From positions 1 through 64,000 of the IMG/VR virus record IMGVR_UViG_3300021479_000013: a stretch of 64,000 nt of DNA. One strand, 5' to 3'. Made by a program: the position numbers and the translations under genes. The stretch's first letter is position 1. Each line of letters begins with the position of its first letter. This DNA comes from a virus. The notes beneath the pieces were generated by a model that was not told where the DNA came from, did not search any database, and worked only from the letters and a program-made list of their open reading frames with translations. Of this stretch, positions 45,718-52,642 are shown one piece after another.

Positions 45718-46431
45718 ATGGAAGTCAAACCACAATCGGTCGAGCAGTTCCTCGTCGAGCAGCTAGAGAAGGTCGCTCCGGGGAAGTATTCGTTCGCGAG
45801 CGCATTACAGTTTTTCAAGACTAGGCTCCGGTTTCCTTGTAACCACATCAAGGGCGGCGGTAGGCGCTCCTCCCTCATATCCGGAGGGAAAGACTACAAC
45901 ATCAGCATCTTCACGTTCCCCACGGGCGTCACCGAGGTGAAGTGCCTTTACAACTGTGGTTTGAAGATTCGCACAGACGAGCCCTTGCTGGTCCACGCGT
46001 ACAACGAGCTATACGACCTCCCGAGCACCAATAGCAAGGCGTCGGCAGAAGTAATTAAGCACACTAAGAACGGAAAAGTTATTCCTGTTGACCCAGGACC
46101 AACGCCTGTGTACACAGATGAGTATCGTAAACGTATAAGGGAATCGAACGACCGTTTCTTAGATTACCTCGACCGAAGCAGACTGCGAGGGCGTATCAAG
46201 CCTGATGAAAAGATTCTCGGAGGAACATTTCCTCATCCGGACCCGGTTGAAGCACCTGACTCGATTATTAAACGAACCGTGCTTCAAGCGTTTAAGAAGG
46301 CGAAAAGAAATCCGCCGATACACACCGCTCTGGCCGTTTTCCAAGACAGCATCCCGGCGCTAGAGCCAGTTAAAGTGAAAACCAAGATTCGCAAGGCCCG
46401 TAAGACCCAATCCCGCAAACGCGGAAAGTAA
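45718..46431 (+). CDS. Hypothetical protein, 237 aa
   Basis: AAGGACACACCC precedes ATG 45718. The N-terminal half has a short Cys-containing strand motif (EVKCLYNCGLKIRTDEPLLV) and a Gly/Arg/Ser loop (GGGRRSSLISGGKDYN); the C-terminus is strongly basic (RKARKTQSRKRGK), suggesting nucleic-acid contact. No family recognised. Confidence 0.62.
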   Translation: MEVKPQSVEQFLVEQLEKVAPGKYSFASALQFFKTRLRFPCNHIKGGGRRSSLISGGKDYNISIFTFPTGVTEVKCLYNCGLKIRTDEPLLVHAYNELYDLPSTNSKASAEVIKHTKNGKVIPVDPGPTPVYTDEYRKRIRESNDRFLDYLDRSRLRGRIKPDEKILGGTFPHPDPVEAPDSIIKRTVLQAFKKAKRNPPIHTALAVFQDSIPALEPVKVKTKIRKARKTQSRKRGK

Positions 46432-46442
46432 AGGACTACCCA

Positions 46443-47219
46443 ATGAAAACGAAAAAGCACACAGATAACATGCCAGGACTGACATCCTCCGAGCAGGCCG
46501 ACTTGAACAGCGACCTCCTGCGCCGTACCGAGAAGTCCTTAGACCTCCTGGCGAATCTCCAAGACAGAATCAGCCTGGTCTCATCCGAAACAGCTGACCT
46601 CGTCGAGAACTCTCGCCTCGAAGCATACGCTAACGTCTCGAACCTCCAAGAGATGACGCAGCAAGCGTTCGCCGCCGTCTCGAAAGACGTCGACACCATT
46701 TCAGAGCGTCTCACCGCATTAGAGAACGCGCCTGTCGCGACCAGCCCGGCCCCCGAGTTCGACCACACATGGGTCAACCGTAAGCTGTCCGGCGTCTACG
46801 AGTACATCGAAGAGTTGGAAGAGAAGATCGCAAGGCTCACCGACCACGTTAACCGCGAAATCGGCGTGGCCCAAGAAGTTCCTTTGTGCCAACGCATAGA
46901 CTTCGATTACGGAATCCAAGACCCTAAGGTTGACAAGGAATTTAAATTTAAATTTCTGAGTGAGCCATCACGGCCTAAGAATCCGCCGACCACCAGCTAC
47001 ATGGGATTCAACGTCCGCTTCAAAGACAACCGCCTGCTGCTAGAGAACGCTGACGAGTTCGAGTTCTTCGTGATCGGAGACCCTTATACCCGTATCACCG
47101 AGCTGGAGAACAAGTGCTTCGGCCTGGTGATATACACGGAAAACAAAGACCAGTACGTCTTGTGCGGCGGCCCCCAGCTTGTCACCATGTTCGTTCAGTT
47201 CTTGGGACCCTGCTCGTGA
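46443..47219 (+). CDS. Coiled-coil hypothetical protein, 258 aa
   Basis: Residues 10-130 are a long charged helix with heptad spacing (EKSLDLLANLQDRISLVSSE, YIEEELEEKIARLTDHV-like stretch), followed by a compact C-terminal domain (FEFFVIGDPYTRITELENK). AAAGGACTACCCA lies upstream. Function unknown. Confidence 0.6.
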   Translation: MKTKKHTDNMPGLTSSEQADLNSDLLRRTEKSLDLLANLQDRISLVSSETADLVENSRLEAYANVSNLQEMTQQAFAAVSKDVDTISERLTALENAPVATSPAPEFDHTWVNRKLSGVYEYIEELEEKIARLTDHVNREIGVAQEVPLCQRIDFDYGIQDPKVDKEFKFKFLSEPSRPKNPPTTSYMGFNVRFKDNRLLLENADEFEFFVIGDPYTRITELENKCFGLVIYTENKDQYVLCGGPQLVTMFVQFLGPCS

Positions 47220-47536
47220 GCCGCAAGTCCGTCACGATTCTCGGCGTCAAGATTCCTTTGGCCAATATCATCTCGACACCAAAGTTGACAGAAGCTTGGA
47301 TAGGGTCGCCCTTTCTTCGCCGTCGCAACGACTGGGTGGCGGTCGCCCCATCCACCCCTTCGAAAGAGTACGGGTCATCGTCTGGCACTTATCTAGGCGG
47401 CTATTATGATTATTGCACCTTCTCCACGTTCGCAGTCGATAACAAGTTCGACGACAGGATTTTAACGGCAGCAAAAGAACAAGCCGATGAATACGTTCGA
47501 CGACTCAACAAGTTAGTTCAGGGCGAGTATGTCTAA
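47216..47536 (+). CDS. Hypothetical protein, 106 aa
   Basis: GTG 47216 overlaps the previous TGA (GTGA). A frame opened at 47114 would lie in the upstream gene. Sequence starts MSRKSVTILGVKIPLANI and contains Gly/Tyr-rich YGSSSGTYLGGYYDYCTF. No family recognised. Confidence 0.58.
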   Translation: MSRKSVTILGVKIPLANIISTPKLTEAWIGSPFLRRRNDWVAVAPSTPSKEYGSSSGTYLGGYYDYCTFSTFAVDNKFDDRILTAAKEQADEYVRRLNKLVQGEYV

Positions 47537-47711
47537 GAAAAATATTACGTCGAAAGAGAAAATCGATAACAACACGATTCACGTGACATTCGAGAACCCA
47601 GACGGCACACGCAAGTATGAATTTCGTGGAGCCTCAATGCGCGCCATCCAGCGCGGCAAAGACCCGGCCACTCTAAGTGGTGGTAGATTAGTGGAGCACA
47701 AAAAGTCATGA
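47529..47711 (+). CDS. Hypothetical protein, 60 aa
   Basis: Starts MSKKNITSKEKIDNNTIHVT; beta-hairpin-like FENPDGTRKYEFRGAS follows. Overlaps both neighbours by 4-8 bases. GGGCGAGT acts as a weak ribosome site. Function unknown. Confidence 0.58.
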   Translation: MSKKNITSKEKIDNNTIHVTFENPDGTRKYEFRGASMRAIQRGKDPATLSGGRLVEHKKS

Positions 47712-48064
47712 GCAAAAGCATAGCCCCAGGCGGCAGCGACACGTTCGAGCACGGTGCGGACGGAGACCCGGAAGACTACACCCCCACGTATTACGGCAAA
47801 AAGAAACTGGAGAAGCACAGCCCCTCGTACTCGGTTTATTACAAGCCAGCGACAGAGGCCGCAGCAGGCGGCTCCGGTGAGAACCAGAACGAAGTAGGCG
47901 GACAGAGCTACCCCGGGCGCAAGACCCCTCAGGCCCAAGCGGTTACTACGGCCACAGAACAGTCCGGCTCCACGGTGCGCCAAGGCCAGAAACAGACCGG
48001 CCTGAACCGTTACCCGATAAACGAACACGAAGAGAAAGCGAAACACACAGGTCCGAACAACTAG
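47708..48064 (+). CDS. Disordered protein with YPGR motif, 118 aa
   Basis: Low in hydrophobic residues, rich in Gly, Gln, Lys and Thr. SYPGRKTPQAQAV recurs as KYPGRATPKAEKV in the protein at 48283. No folded domain is visible. Function unknown. Confidence 0.58.
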   Translation: MSKSIAPGGSDTFEHGADGDPEDYTPTYYGKKKLEKHSPSYSVYYKPATEAAAGGSGENQNEVGGQSYPGRKTPQAQAVTTATEQSGSTVRQGQKQTGLNRYPINEHEEKAKHTGPNN

Positions 48065-48079
48065 TTCAAAGGAATAACA

Positions 48080-48265
48080 ATGTTCACATTCTCCGCAATC
48101 ACAATCGTAGTCTCCGCTCTGCTAGGCTTTGCAGGCGGGCGAGTTCATCACCCAGCAAATTTGAAGGTCGCGGCCATCAAGGCCGAGATCGCAAAGATCG
48201 AAACAGAAGTTAAGGCATACGTGATCGCCAGCGCGATTGTCGTTCGCCTTAAAAAACTCCTTTAA
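48080..48265 (+). CDS. Small membrane protein, 61 aa
   Basis: CAAAGGAATAACA precedes ATG 48080. An N-terminal membrane helix (FTFSAITIVVSALLGFAGG) is followed by a Lys/Glu/Ala helix (AAIKAEIAKIETEVKAYV). Function unknown. Confidence 0.6.
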   Translation: MFTFSAITIVVSALLGFAGGRVHHPANLKVAAIKAEIAKIETEVKAYVIASAIVVRLKKLL

Positions 48266-48282
48266 TTCACGAGGTAACTTTC

Positions 48283-48570
48283 ATGTCGTCAGCAAACACC
48301 ACAGCAGCATCTAGCGCGCACGCGCCAGAGAAGTGCATGTCCAGCGAACAGCCGCACGCCCACAAGTACCCGGGCCGCGCGACACCGAAGGCCGAGAAGG
48401 TCACCGACGCGTCTCACGACGCAGCGGCGCTTAAGACAGGTCGGTCCTTATCGATGGGCGTCTCGGCAGACGGCTCACACAAGGGCATCCCGACGAGCAT
48501 GGAAGAGGTTGGCCGTCACACGACGCAGCCCGCCACGCCCAAGTTCGCGCACAAGTACCCCGGAGTCTAG
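48283..48570 (+). CDS. Disordered His/Ala-rich protein with two HKYPG motifs, 95 aa
   Basis: HAHKYPGRATPKAEKV in the middle and FAHKYPGV at the C-terminus frame a Ser/Ala/His-rich sequence. No hydrophobic core. Ribosome site GAGGTAACTTTC. The shared YPG motif links it to the 47708 protein. Function unknown. Confidence 0.58.
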   Translation: MSSANTTAASSAHAPEKCMSSEQPHAHKYPGRATPKAEKVTDASHDAAALKTGRSLSMGVSADGSHKGIPTSMEEVGRHTTQPATPKFAHKYPGV

Positions 48571-48596
48571 GGCTTAAAAGAGTTTAAAGATTTCCC

Positions 48597-48625
48597 TTGA
48601 CAACAAGGGGAAACTGTGGTAGGAT
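48597..48625 (+). promoter_or_regulatory. Sigma70-like promoter in the plus arm
   Basis: TTGACA, 17-base spacer ending CTGTGG, TAGGAT, about 9 bases before ATG 48635, leaving a very short leader. Confidence 0.65.
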
Positions 48626-48634
48626 GGTATCACG

Positions 48635-48820
48635 ATGAAGACATACGAAAGAGAGATGTGGATTCCGTCTAAAAACGGCGTCGGTATCCCTCCGAAGTTT
48701 TTATCATGTCCAGAGTGCGGGGGCACTATGCGACCACGCCCAGGCCACAGATATGTTTGCCAAGAATGTGAAACAGAAACAACGTTAGACATGACACCGC
48801 TCGATCACAAAAAGAGGTGA
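48635..48820 (+). CDS. Zinc-ribbon protein, 61 aa
   Basis: FLSCPECGGTMRPRP (22-36) and YVCQECETET (40-49) make a classical CPxCG...CxxC ribbon. Starts very close to promoter 48597-48625. Function unknown; similar ribbons occur in transcription regulators. Confidence 0.62.
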   Translation: MKTYEREMWIPSKNGVGIPPKFLSCPECGGTMRPRPGHRYVCQECETETTLDMTPLDHKKR

Positions 48821-48822
48821 CT

Positions 48823-49197
48823 ATGACCACGTATCAGCAATCTAACTTGCCTTTTGTCGGTAACGCAGCACAGAGATACCCCATTAAAGACCTCTCGCAG
48901 TTCGTTTGCAGGGGGCTGTACTTCAACGATGACAACATCGAGTTCTTCATGCAAGGCGCTGGCAAGGTTCTGTTTTCACAAAGCACCCCGGCGCTGGTAG
49001 CTCCCGGAACACTGACTGTCACAGGCTTCACCCTGCCACAGCAGTCGACTCCCGGAACGTTCGCGTTCGACTGGTCTGTTAAGGACTCAGACGGCGTAGT
49101 GCTGGCCACCGGTTCGTGTGCAGGCACCTGGATGCAGTTCGCCTTCGGCGGATACTATCATCCTAAGCTGTTGACGAACTCTTTGACCGTCAACTAA
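48823..49197 (+). CDS. Beta-rich hypothetical protein, probably virion-associated, 124 aa
   Basis: ATG 48823 sits behind GAGGTGACT. The sequence is strand-rich with many Gly, Thr and Phe (VLFSQSTPALVAPGTLTVTG) and no charged helices, as in small decoration or fibre proteins. No family recognised. Confidence 0.55.
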   Translation: MTTYQQSNLPFVGNAAQRYPIKDLSQFVCRGLYFNDDNIEFFMQGAGKVLFSQSTPALVAPGTLTVTGFTLPQQSTPGTFAFDWSVKDSDGVVLATGSCAGTWMQFAFGGYYHPKLLTNSLTVN

Positions 49198-49438
49198 ATC
49201 AATCCCGCCTGTCAGGGCAGTCGTCTAGGACGCAGTACTGACCATCTGCCCCGTATGGCCGTGAGGCGACGGGCGCAAATTTACAGGGCGGCAGGAGCAT
49301 CACTGTGCCGTCCTCAATTTTCTAACCGAGCCGACTTGTCTGTCGGATAAGACACTCGGGGCAGAGCACCCACGGGCCTAGTCGCCGCAAGGCGGGTAAA
49401 GGTTGCTCTTCGAAAGGCCCAAACTTTCTGCCCATCGC
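49198..49438 (+). other. Gene-free stretch with strong RNA secondary structure
   Basis: Unit at 49204-49292: outer stem CCGCCTGT/ACAGGGCGG with a one-base bulge, inner GGGCAG/CTGCCC and CCCGT/ACGGG hairpins. Unit at 49326-49359: CCGAG/CTCGG enclosing CCGAC/GTCGG. No frame with a ribosome site. Probably transcribed with the following tRNA. Confidence 0.45.
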
Positions 49439-49523
49439 TGGGCTGTGGCTCAACTGGTACAGCAGGTGACTGTTAATCACCCAGTGCGAAAGCACATTAC
49501 AGGTTCGAATCCTGTTGGCCCAG
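49439..49523 (+). tRNA. tRNA-Asn (GTT) with long variable arm
   Basis: Acceptor TGGGCTG/TGGCCCA (two wobble pairs), D-loop AACTGGTA, anticodon stem GGTGA/TCACC with loop CTGTTAA (anticodon GTT at 49472-49474), T-arm ACAGG-TTCGAAT-CCTGT. The variable region (49482-49498) is 17 bases with a GTGC-GAAA-GCAC stem, as in class II tRNAs (Ser, Leu, Tyr). The 3' end reads G then CA, so CCA is not encoded. Confidence 0.82.
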
Positions 49524-49939
49524 CAATGAGCAGAACAATTTTAGAGACTGGTGCTGCCGGACTAGAAGGACGTTATCCGGGCGAGTCTCTGAAGGCGTTG
49601 TACAACAGAGAGAACAAAAAATCCCAGGGTAGCTCCCGTGGGCCTGTATCCTCGCTAGGATAAGTTCTCTCGCTCATCAAAAATGAGCCAAGCGCGTAGG
49701 GACCGCGCGCTGATTAAATAGTCCCTCAATTTTGTAGTTTGGGAAGTAGGCGTCAGGTATAAAGGCATAACCCGAGCGCCCTCGACAACCCAAACGTGTC
49801 TACGATTTCGGGGCCAGTGTGCAGCGTAAGCTGGCAGCGTGAGCCGATTAGCGACTCGTAGCCCCGACCTCTTTACCCTTATAGTACCCGTTAACCAGCT
49901 TAACGACCACTATAAGGGTACATAAGTTCAGGAGCAACG
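49524..49939 (+). other. Gene-free stretch with a series of stem-closed RNA-like units
   Basis: 49608-49671: 8-bp closing stem GAGAGAAC/GTTCTCTC holding two hairpins (CCCA/TGGG, TATCC/GGATA), then GCTCAT/ATGAGC to 49688. 49737-49795: GTTTGGG/CCCAAAC. 49800-49866: CGGGGC/GCCCCG and CTACGA/TCGTAG, which interleave. 49874-49920: TACCCTTATAGT/ACTATAAGGGTA with inner GTTAA/TTAAC. None has a tRNA T-loop. A short frame 49526-49663 lacks a ribosome site and is not called. Confidence 0.45.
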
Positions 49940-50026
49940 ATGTCAATCATATTTGAATTGATCGGAGGCGTGCTGTTTTTTATCTTGCTCGCCTCGTGGC
50001 TCTTCAAGTCGCCTAAGGGCGAATAA
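49940..50026 (+). CDS. 28-residue membrane peptide
   Basis: ATG 49940 with AGGAG at the right spacing, right after the 12-bp hairpin at 49874-49920. The product starts MSIIFELIGGVLFFILLASW and ends in a charged tail (FKSPKGE): one membrane helix. Function unknown; size and type fit small holin-like or regulatory peptides. Confidence 0.55.
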   Translation: MSIIFELIGGVLFFILLASWLFKSPKGE

Positions 50027-50050
50027 ATTTTTCACTCCCGGTAAATCTAT

Positions 50051-50111
50051 AAGTCGGAACTGAGAAGCCGAGCCGGGACAATTTTTACCGTTCTCTGGAT
50101 AGTCCCGACTT
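50051..50111 (+). ncRNA. Possible structured RNA
   Basis: AAGTCGG/CCGACTT close a 61-base unit with an inner GAGAA/TTCTC stem; GCCGGGAC could pair alternatively with GTCCCGAC. No tRNA T-loop and no coding frame. It may be part of the same structured series as 49204-49920. Confidence 0.35.
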
Positions 50112-50209
50112 CACAGTCTGCTGGAATACCAGTCATGAGGGAGAACAATTGAACACCCACGGCGGGTCTAGAAAACCTGTTTAACGTGGTGGAGTTCTTT
50201 AAAATTTCT

Positions 50210-50283
50210 GGGCTGTTAGTTAAGCGGGATAACGGTTGCCTTGCACGCATCAGTCAGGAGTTCGATTCTCCTACGGTCCACCA
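50210..50283 (+). tRNA. tRNA-Ala (TGC)
   Basis: Acceptor GGGCTGT/ACGGTCC (wobbles tolerated), anticodon stem GTTGC/GCATC with one T-T mismatch, loop CTTGCAC giving TGC, T-arm AGGAG-TTCGATT-CTCCT, discriminator A and encoded CCA. Confidence 0.85.
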
Positions 50284-50300
50284 ATTTGACTCGGTGACAT

Positions 50301-50543
50301 ATGACGATATCAGACGCAGCCTCAATCGCAGCACTGGTAGTCGATCTAGTCGCCTTGTATTTTCTAATCGGCATTTGGAAGGACGACAGGGCTATGCGGG
50401 TCGCAGCAGAGGAATCCCTGCAAGTACAAAAAGATTATCTAGGAATGCGGCGTAAGTGGTATGAAGGCCGCACAAAGAAAAAGGACGAAAAGAATGTCGC
50501 TCAGCTTAGACCAACGGATGGCGTTGACGCGGACAATCTGTAA
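50301..50543 (+). CDS. Small membrane protein, 80 aa
   Basis: One membrane helix near the N-terminus (ASIAALVVDLVALYFLIGIW), then a charged helix and basic tail (RTKKKDEKN). It follows the tRNA by 17 bases; GGTGACAT is a weak ribosome site. Overlaps the next small frame by 50 bases. Function unknown. Confidence 0.58.
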   Translation: MTISDAASIAALVVDLVALYFLIGIWKDDRAMRVAAEESLQVQKDYLGMRRKWYEGRTKKKDEKNVAQLRPTDGVDADNL

Positions 50544-50598
50544 TATCGTCGGGGTCATCATCTCAATCGTGTACGTGATATGGGTGATGAGCAAGTAA
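50494..50598 (+). CDS. 34-residue membrane peptide
   Basis: ATG 50494 is preceded by AAAGGACGAAAAG and lies out of frame inside the end of the previous gene. Product starts MSLSLDQRMALTRTICN and has a hydrophobic helix (IVGVIISIVYVIWVM). The nested start with a good ribosome site favours a real gene. Function unknown. Confidence 0.5.
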   Translation: MSLSLDQRMALTRTICNIVGVIISIVYVIWVMSK

Positions 50599-50633
50599 AA
50601 TTTAAACGACTTTAAACGAGTTTAGGAGAACAA

Positions 50634-50981
50634 ATGTTTACACCTCCAGCAGGCACATGGACCACGGGACAGACGGCTATCCTGGCAGCACTAGTTCTCA
50701 CCACGCTCGTAGCAGTGTTAGGCGACGCGTATACCACGATGGCAGGATTGGCTAAAGGCCTCGCGGAAGGTAACCCGGTCATGAAGTTTTTCTTCTCTAA
50801 GATCGGTCAGTCGCTGACGGCATTCCTCTCAGCGGTCGCGGTACTGGCATTCGGAACTGTCGTCGCGGCGCACAGCCTCGGCGCGGCTTACGTGTTCTTC
50901 GGCGGCGTCACAATCGCAGAAGGCATCGTAACCCTTCGCAACTATTTGAAGCTGAAGGCAGCAAAGATTTCTTTGAAATAA
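50634..50981 (+). CDS. DUF5658-like integral membrane protein, 115 aa
   Basis: Three hydrophobic helices: AILAALVLTTLVAVLGDAY, SLTAFLSAVAVLAFGTVVAA and AAYVFFGGVTIAEGIVTL. GDAYTTMAGLAKGLAEGNPV matches the D-x-x-x-T...E-x-N-P signature of the DUF5658 type. GGAGAACAA precedes the ATG. Function of the family is unknown. Confidence 0.68.
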   Translation: MFTPPAGTWTTGQTAILAALVLTTLVAVLGDAYTTMAGLAKGLAEGNPVMKFFFSKIGQSLTAFLSAVAVLAFGTVVAAHSLGAAYVFFGGVTIAEGIVTLRNYLKLKAAKISLK

Positions 50982-50990
50982 ATTTTCTAA

Positions 50991-51065
50991 GCCTTGATGA
51001 TCTAGCGGTCATGATGTCGCACTTGTAATGCGAACGCCGAGGTTCGACTCCTCGTCGAGGCCCCA
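50991..51065 (+). tRNA. tRNA-Thr (TGT)
   Basis: Acceptor GCCTTGA/TCGAGGC, anticodon stem TCGCA/TGCGA with loop CTTGTAA (TGT), T-arm CGAGG-TTCGACT-CCTCG, discriminator C and encoded CCA. It starts 9 bases after the stop of the previous gene. Confidence 0.88.
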
Positions 51066-51099
51066 AATATTATACGCACCTTAGATTCACGGAGATTTC

Positions 51100-51495
51100 A
51101 TGTCAGCACCAACACCTACAGCAATGTATTCGACGAACAGTTCGCAGTCCGGTCTAACCGTCGCGGCTGCGTTCCCCCAGAACACGACACAAGGCGTCGG
51201 CGGGCAGAACCTCGACCTCATCCAGATCGTCGGCCTCGGCGGCAGCATCCTCTTGAACGTAGACTTCAACGGCACCGTGCACAACCCGGCTGTCGCAGCT
51301 ACCACTTCTGCAGGCGGAATCGGCCAGACGCGCGTCGGGCAGTTCCAGACCAATCTTTCCAGCACCGCGACGACAGCTCAGCTGTTCGCGAGCGCCTTTG
51401 CTAACCCGTCATTGCTTGACGTACTCCAGATCGTCAATGAAGGTGGTAATATACATTACAACCTGAATTACCTCGGAGTCGCGTCCGGGTCCTAA
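51100..51495 (+). CDS. Beta-rich structural-type protein, 131 aa
   Basis: GGAGATTTC precedes ATG 51100. Rich in Thr, Ser, Gly, Asn and Val with repeated short strands (LDLIQIVGLGGSILLNVDFN, LDVLQIVNEGGNIHYNLNYL), the two strands pairs looking like internal duplicates. Likely a head- or tail-associated protein; no family recognised. Confidence 0.58.
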   Translation: MSAPTPTAMYSTNSSQSGLTVAAAFPQNTTQGVGGQNLDLIQIVGLGGSILLNVDFNGTVHNPAVAATTSAGGIGQTRVGQFQTNLSSTATTAQLFASAFANPSLLDVLQIVNEGGNIHYNLNYLGVASGS

Positions 51496-51512
51496 TTTTT
51501 ATCGGAGGCTTC

Positions 51513-51638
51513 ATGTGGCAGCGTCTATGTTTTGGATGCCGCCGACTTCTTGAAAAGAAGAAGCCAGACGACATCGTAGTTTGCACCTGTGGTTGGATTT
51601 GGCATCTAGGAGATAGTATATGGCAGGTTCTACCATAA
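51513..51638 (+). CDS. Small zinc-knuckle protein, 41 aa
   Basis: ATG 51513 with ATCGGAGGCTTC upstream. CFGCRRLLEKKKPDDIVVCT then CGWIW: two CxxC-like pairs, a rubredoxin-type knuckle. It overlaps the start of the next gene by 19 bases. Function unknown. Confidence 0.55.
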   Translation: MWQRLCFGCRRLLEKKKPDDIVVCTCGWIWHLGDSIWQVLP

Positions 51639-51916
51639 ATGGGAATGTTGGGGGAGCAGCAGCATCAGGTGCGCAAGTACAGTGCCTGAACATCCTGACC
51701 AACGTAACCGTATTCGGCGCTGGCGACGGCTCCGGTAACTACACGATTCCCAGTCTCGCTGCGGGCACTTACGTCATCCGCGCGTTCCTCAATGCCAACG
51801 TTTACTACCACCCGGTCCAAGTGATCGTCGACGGCGCGGCAACATTCGCGGCTATCAACTTGAATCCTGTAGCGTTGACCGCATCGAACGTTCCCGCGTG
51901 GACTAGCAACTTCTAA
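51620..51916 (+). CDS. Ig/carboxypeptidase-regulatory-like domain protein, 98 aa
   Basis: STINGNVGGAAASGAQVQCL, then GDGSGNYTIPSLAAGTYVIR: the G-x-V...A-x-V and D-G-S-G-N-Y-x-I-x-x-L-x-x-G-x-Y pattern of small transthyretin-like/CarboxypepD_reg beta domains, common on virion surfaces. Probably a decoration or adhesion protein. Confidence 0.68.
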   Translation: MAGSTINGNVGGAAASGAQVQCLNILTNVTVFGAGDGSGNYTIPSLAAGTYVIRAFLNANVYYHPVQVIVDGAATFAAINLNPVALTASNVPAWTSNF

Positions 51917-52005
51917 ATTTAACAACATCCCGAGGCTTAGCGGCCTCGGTCTAGACTGGGGAAGAGCCGATACTCTTCCCTGGTCGATCTTTATCGGAGG
52001 ATAAG
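51917..52005 (+). promoter_or_regulatory. Two hairpins before the HNH gene
   Basis: CCGAGGC/GCCTCGG is followed by GGGAAGAG/CTCTTCCC with a 6-base loop; then ATCGGAGGATAAG as ribosome site. No T-run, so perhaps leader structures that limit translation of the HNH gene or mark its insertion border. Confidence 0.4.
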
Positions 52006-52614
52006 ATGGCAAACGGAAAGTGCAAGTGCGGTGTCGACTATACGTTAGAGAATTCGACTTCAACTGTTTTCAAAAGACAGCAAGGATTCTGTCGCTCGTG
52101 TGACGAGACCTATCAGAAGCAGTATTATTTAGACAGGTCTGAAAGAATTAAAGAAAGGTCTTGCAAATGGGCACGAAAGAATAAAAAGAAGCGACTAGTG
52201 ATTGCCATGAAATACTGGGACACTCAGTCAGTTGAGACGCGGGCATCACACAACAAAAAGGTCGTTGCTCAGTATCGCTTAAAGAAATTTGGTATCTCTC
52301 AAGAAGAGTTTGATGCCAAGTTTGAAAGTCAGAAAGGTCTTTGTAGCATATGTGAACAACCTATGCTAGCTGGCGTTCGTAAAAAGATTCCGTGCCAAGA
52401 CCACAATCATGACACTGGTGAACTTCGAGATTTGTTATGCAGCAGTTGTAACCTATTGATAGGTAATTGCTGTGAAGATGAAAAAATTTTGGTAGGTGCT
52501 ATTAAGTACTTACGAAAGCACAAAAGCGGTAGTTCGATCAAAACTGCTCTGTGCGGATTGACAGAACTTAATTCTGTACTCTCCGAAAGCGTTTTGTCAG
52601 CGGCTTCCCGTTGA
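52006..52614 (+). CDS. HNH endonuclease (recombination endonuclease VII-like), 202 aa
   Basis: N-terminal zinc module CKCGVDY...FCRSCDETYQKQYY, a basic linker, then CSICEQPMLAG...PCQDHNHDTGELRDL and LCSSCNLLIG: the Endo VII HNH core. AT-rich and Lys-rich compared with the structural genes around it. Most likely a homing-type insertion in the late operon. Confidence 0.85.
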   Translation: MANGKCKCGVDYTLENSTSTVFKRQQGFCRSCDETYQKQYYLDRSERIKERSCKWARKNKKKRLVIAMKYWDTQSVETRASHNKKVVAQYRLKKFGISQEEFDAKFESQKGLCSICEQPMLAGVRKKIPCQDHNHDTGELRDLLCSSCNLLIGNCCEDEKILVGAIKYLRKHKSGSSIKTALCGLTELNSVLSESVLSAASR

Positions 52615-52639
52615 TAAGGCGTATATTAAGAGGTATAAT
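52611..52639 (+). promoter_or_regulatory. Possible promoter downstream of the HNH gene
   Basis: TTGATA, 17-base spacer, perfect TATAAT. The expected transcription start falls almost on the TTG start codon at 52643, so either the following gene is leaderless from it or the match is accidental; the AGAGG in the spacer also serves as ribosome site. Confidence 0.35.
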
Positions 52640-52642
52640 TCC

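Noticed and set aside
49403-49663. Plus-strand frame of 86 codons (or 45 codons from 49526)
   Set aside because: The long version runs through a tRNA gene; the short version has no ribosome site and overlaps a stem-closed RNA unit.
49737-49866. Additional tRNA genes at 49737-49795 and 49800-49866
   Set aside because: Closing stems are present but there is no T-arm with a TTCGA-type loop and no clear anticodon arm.
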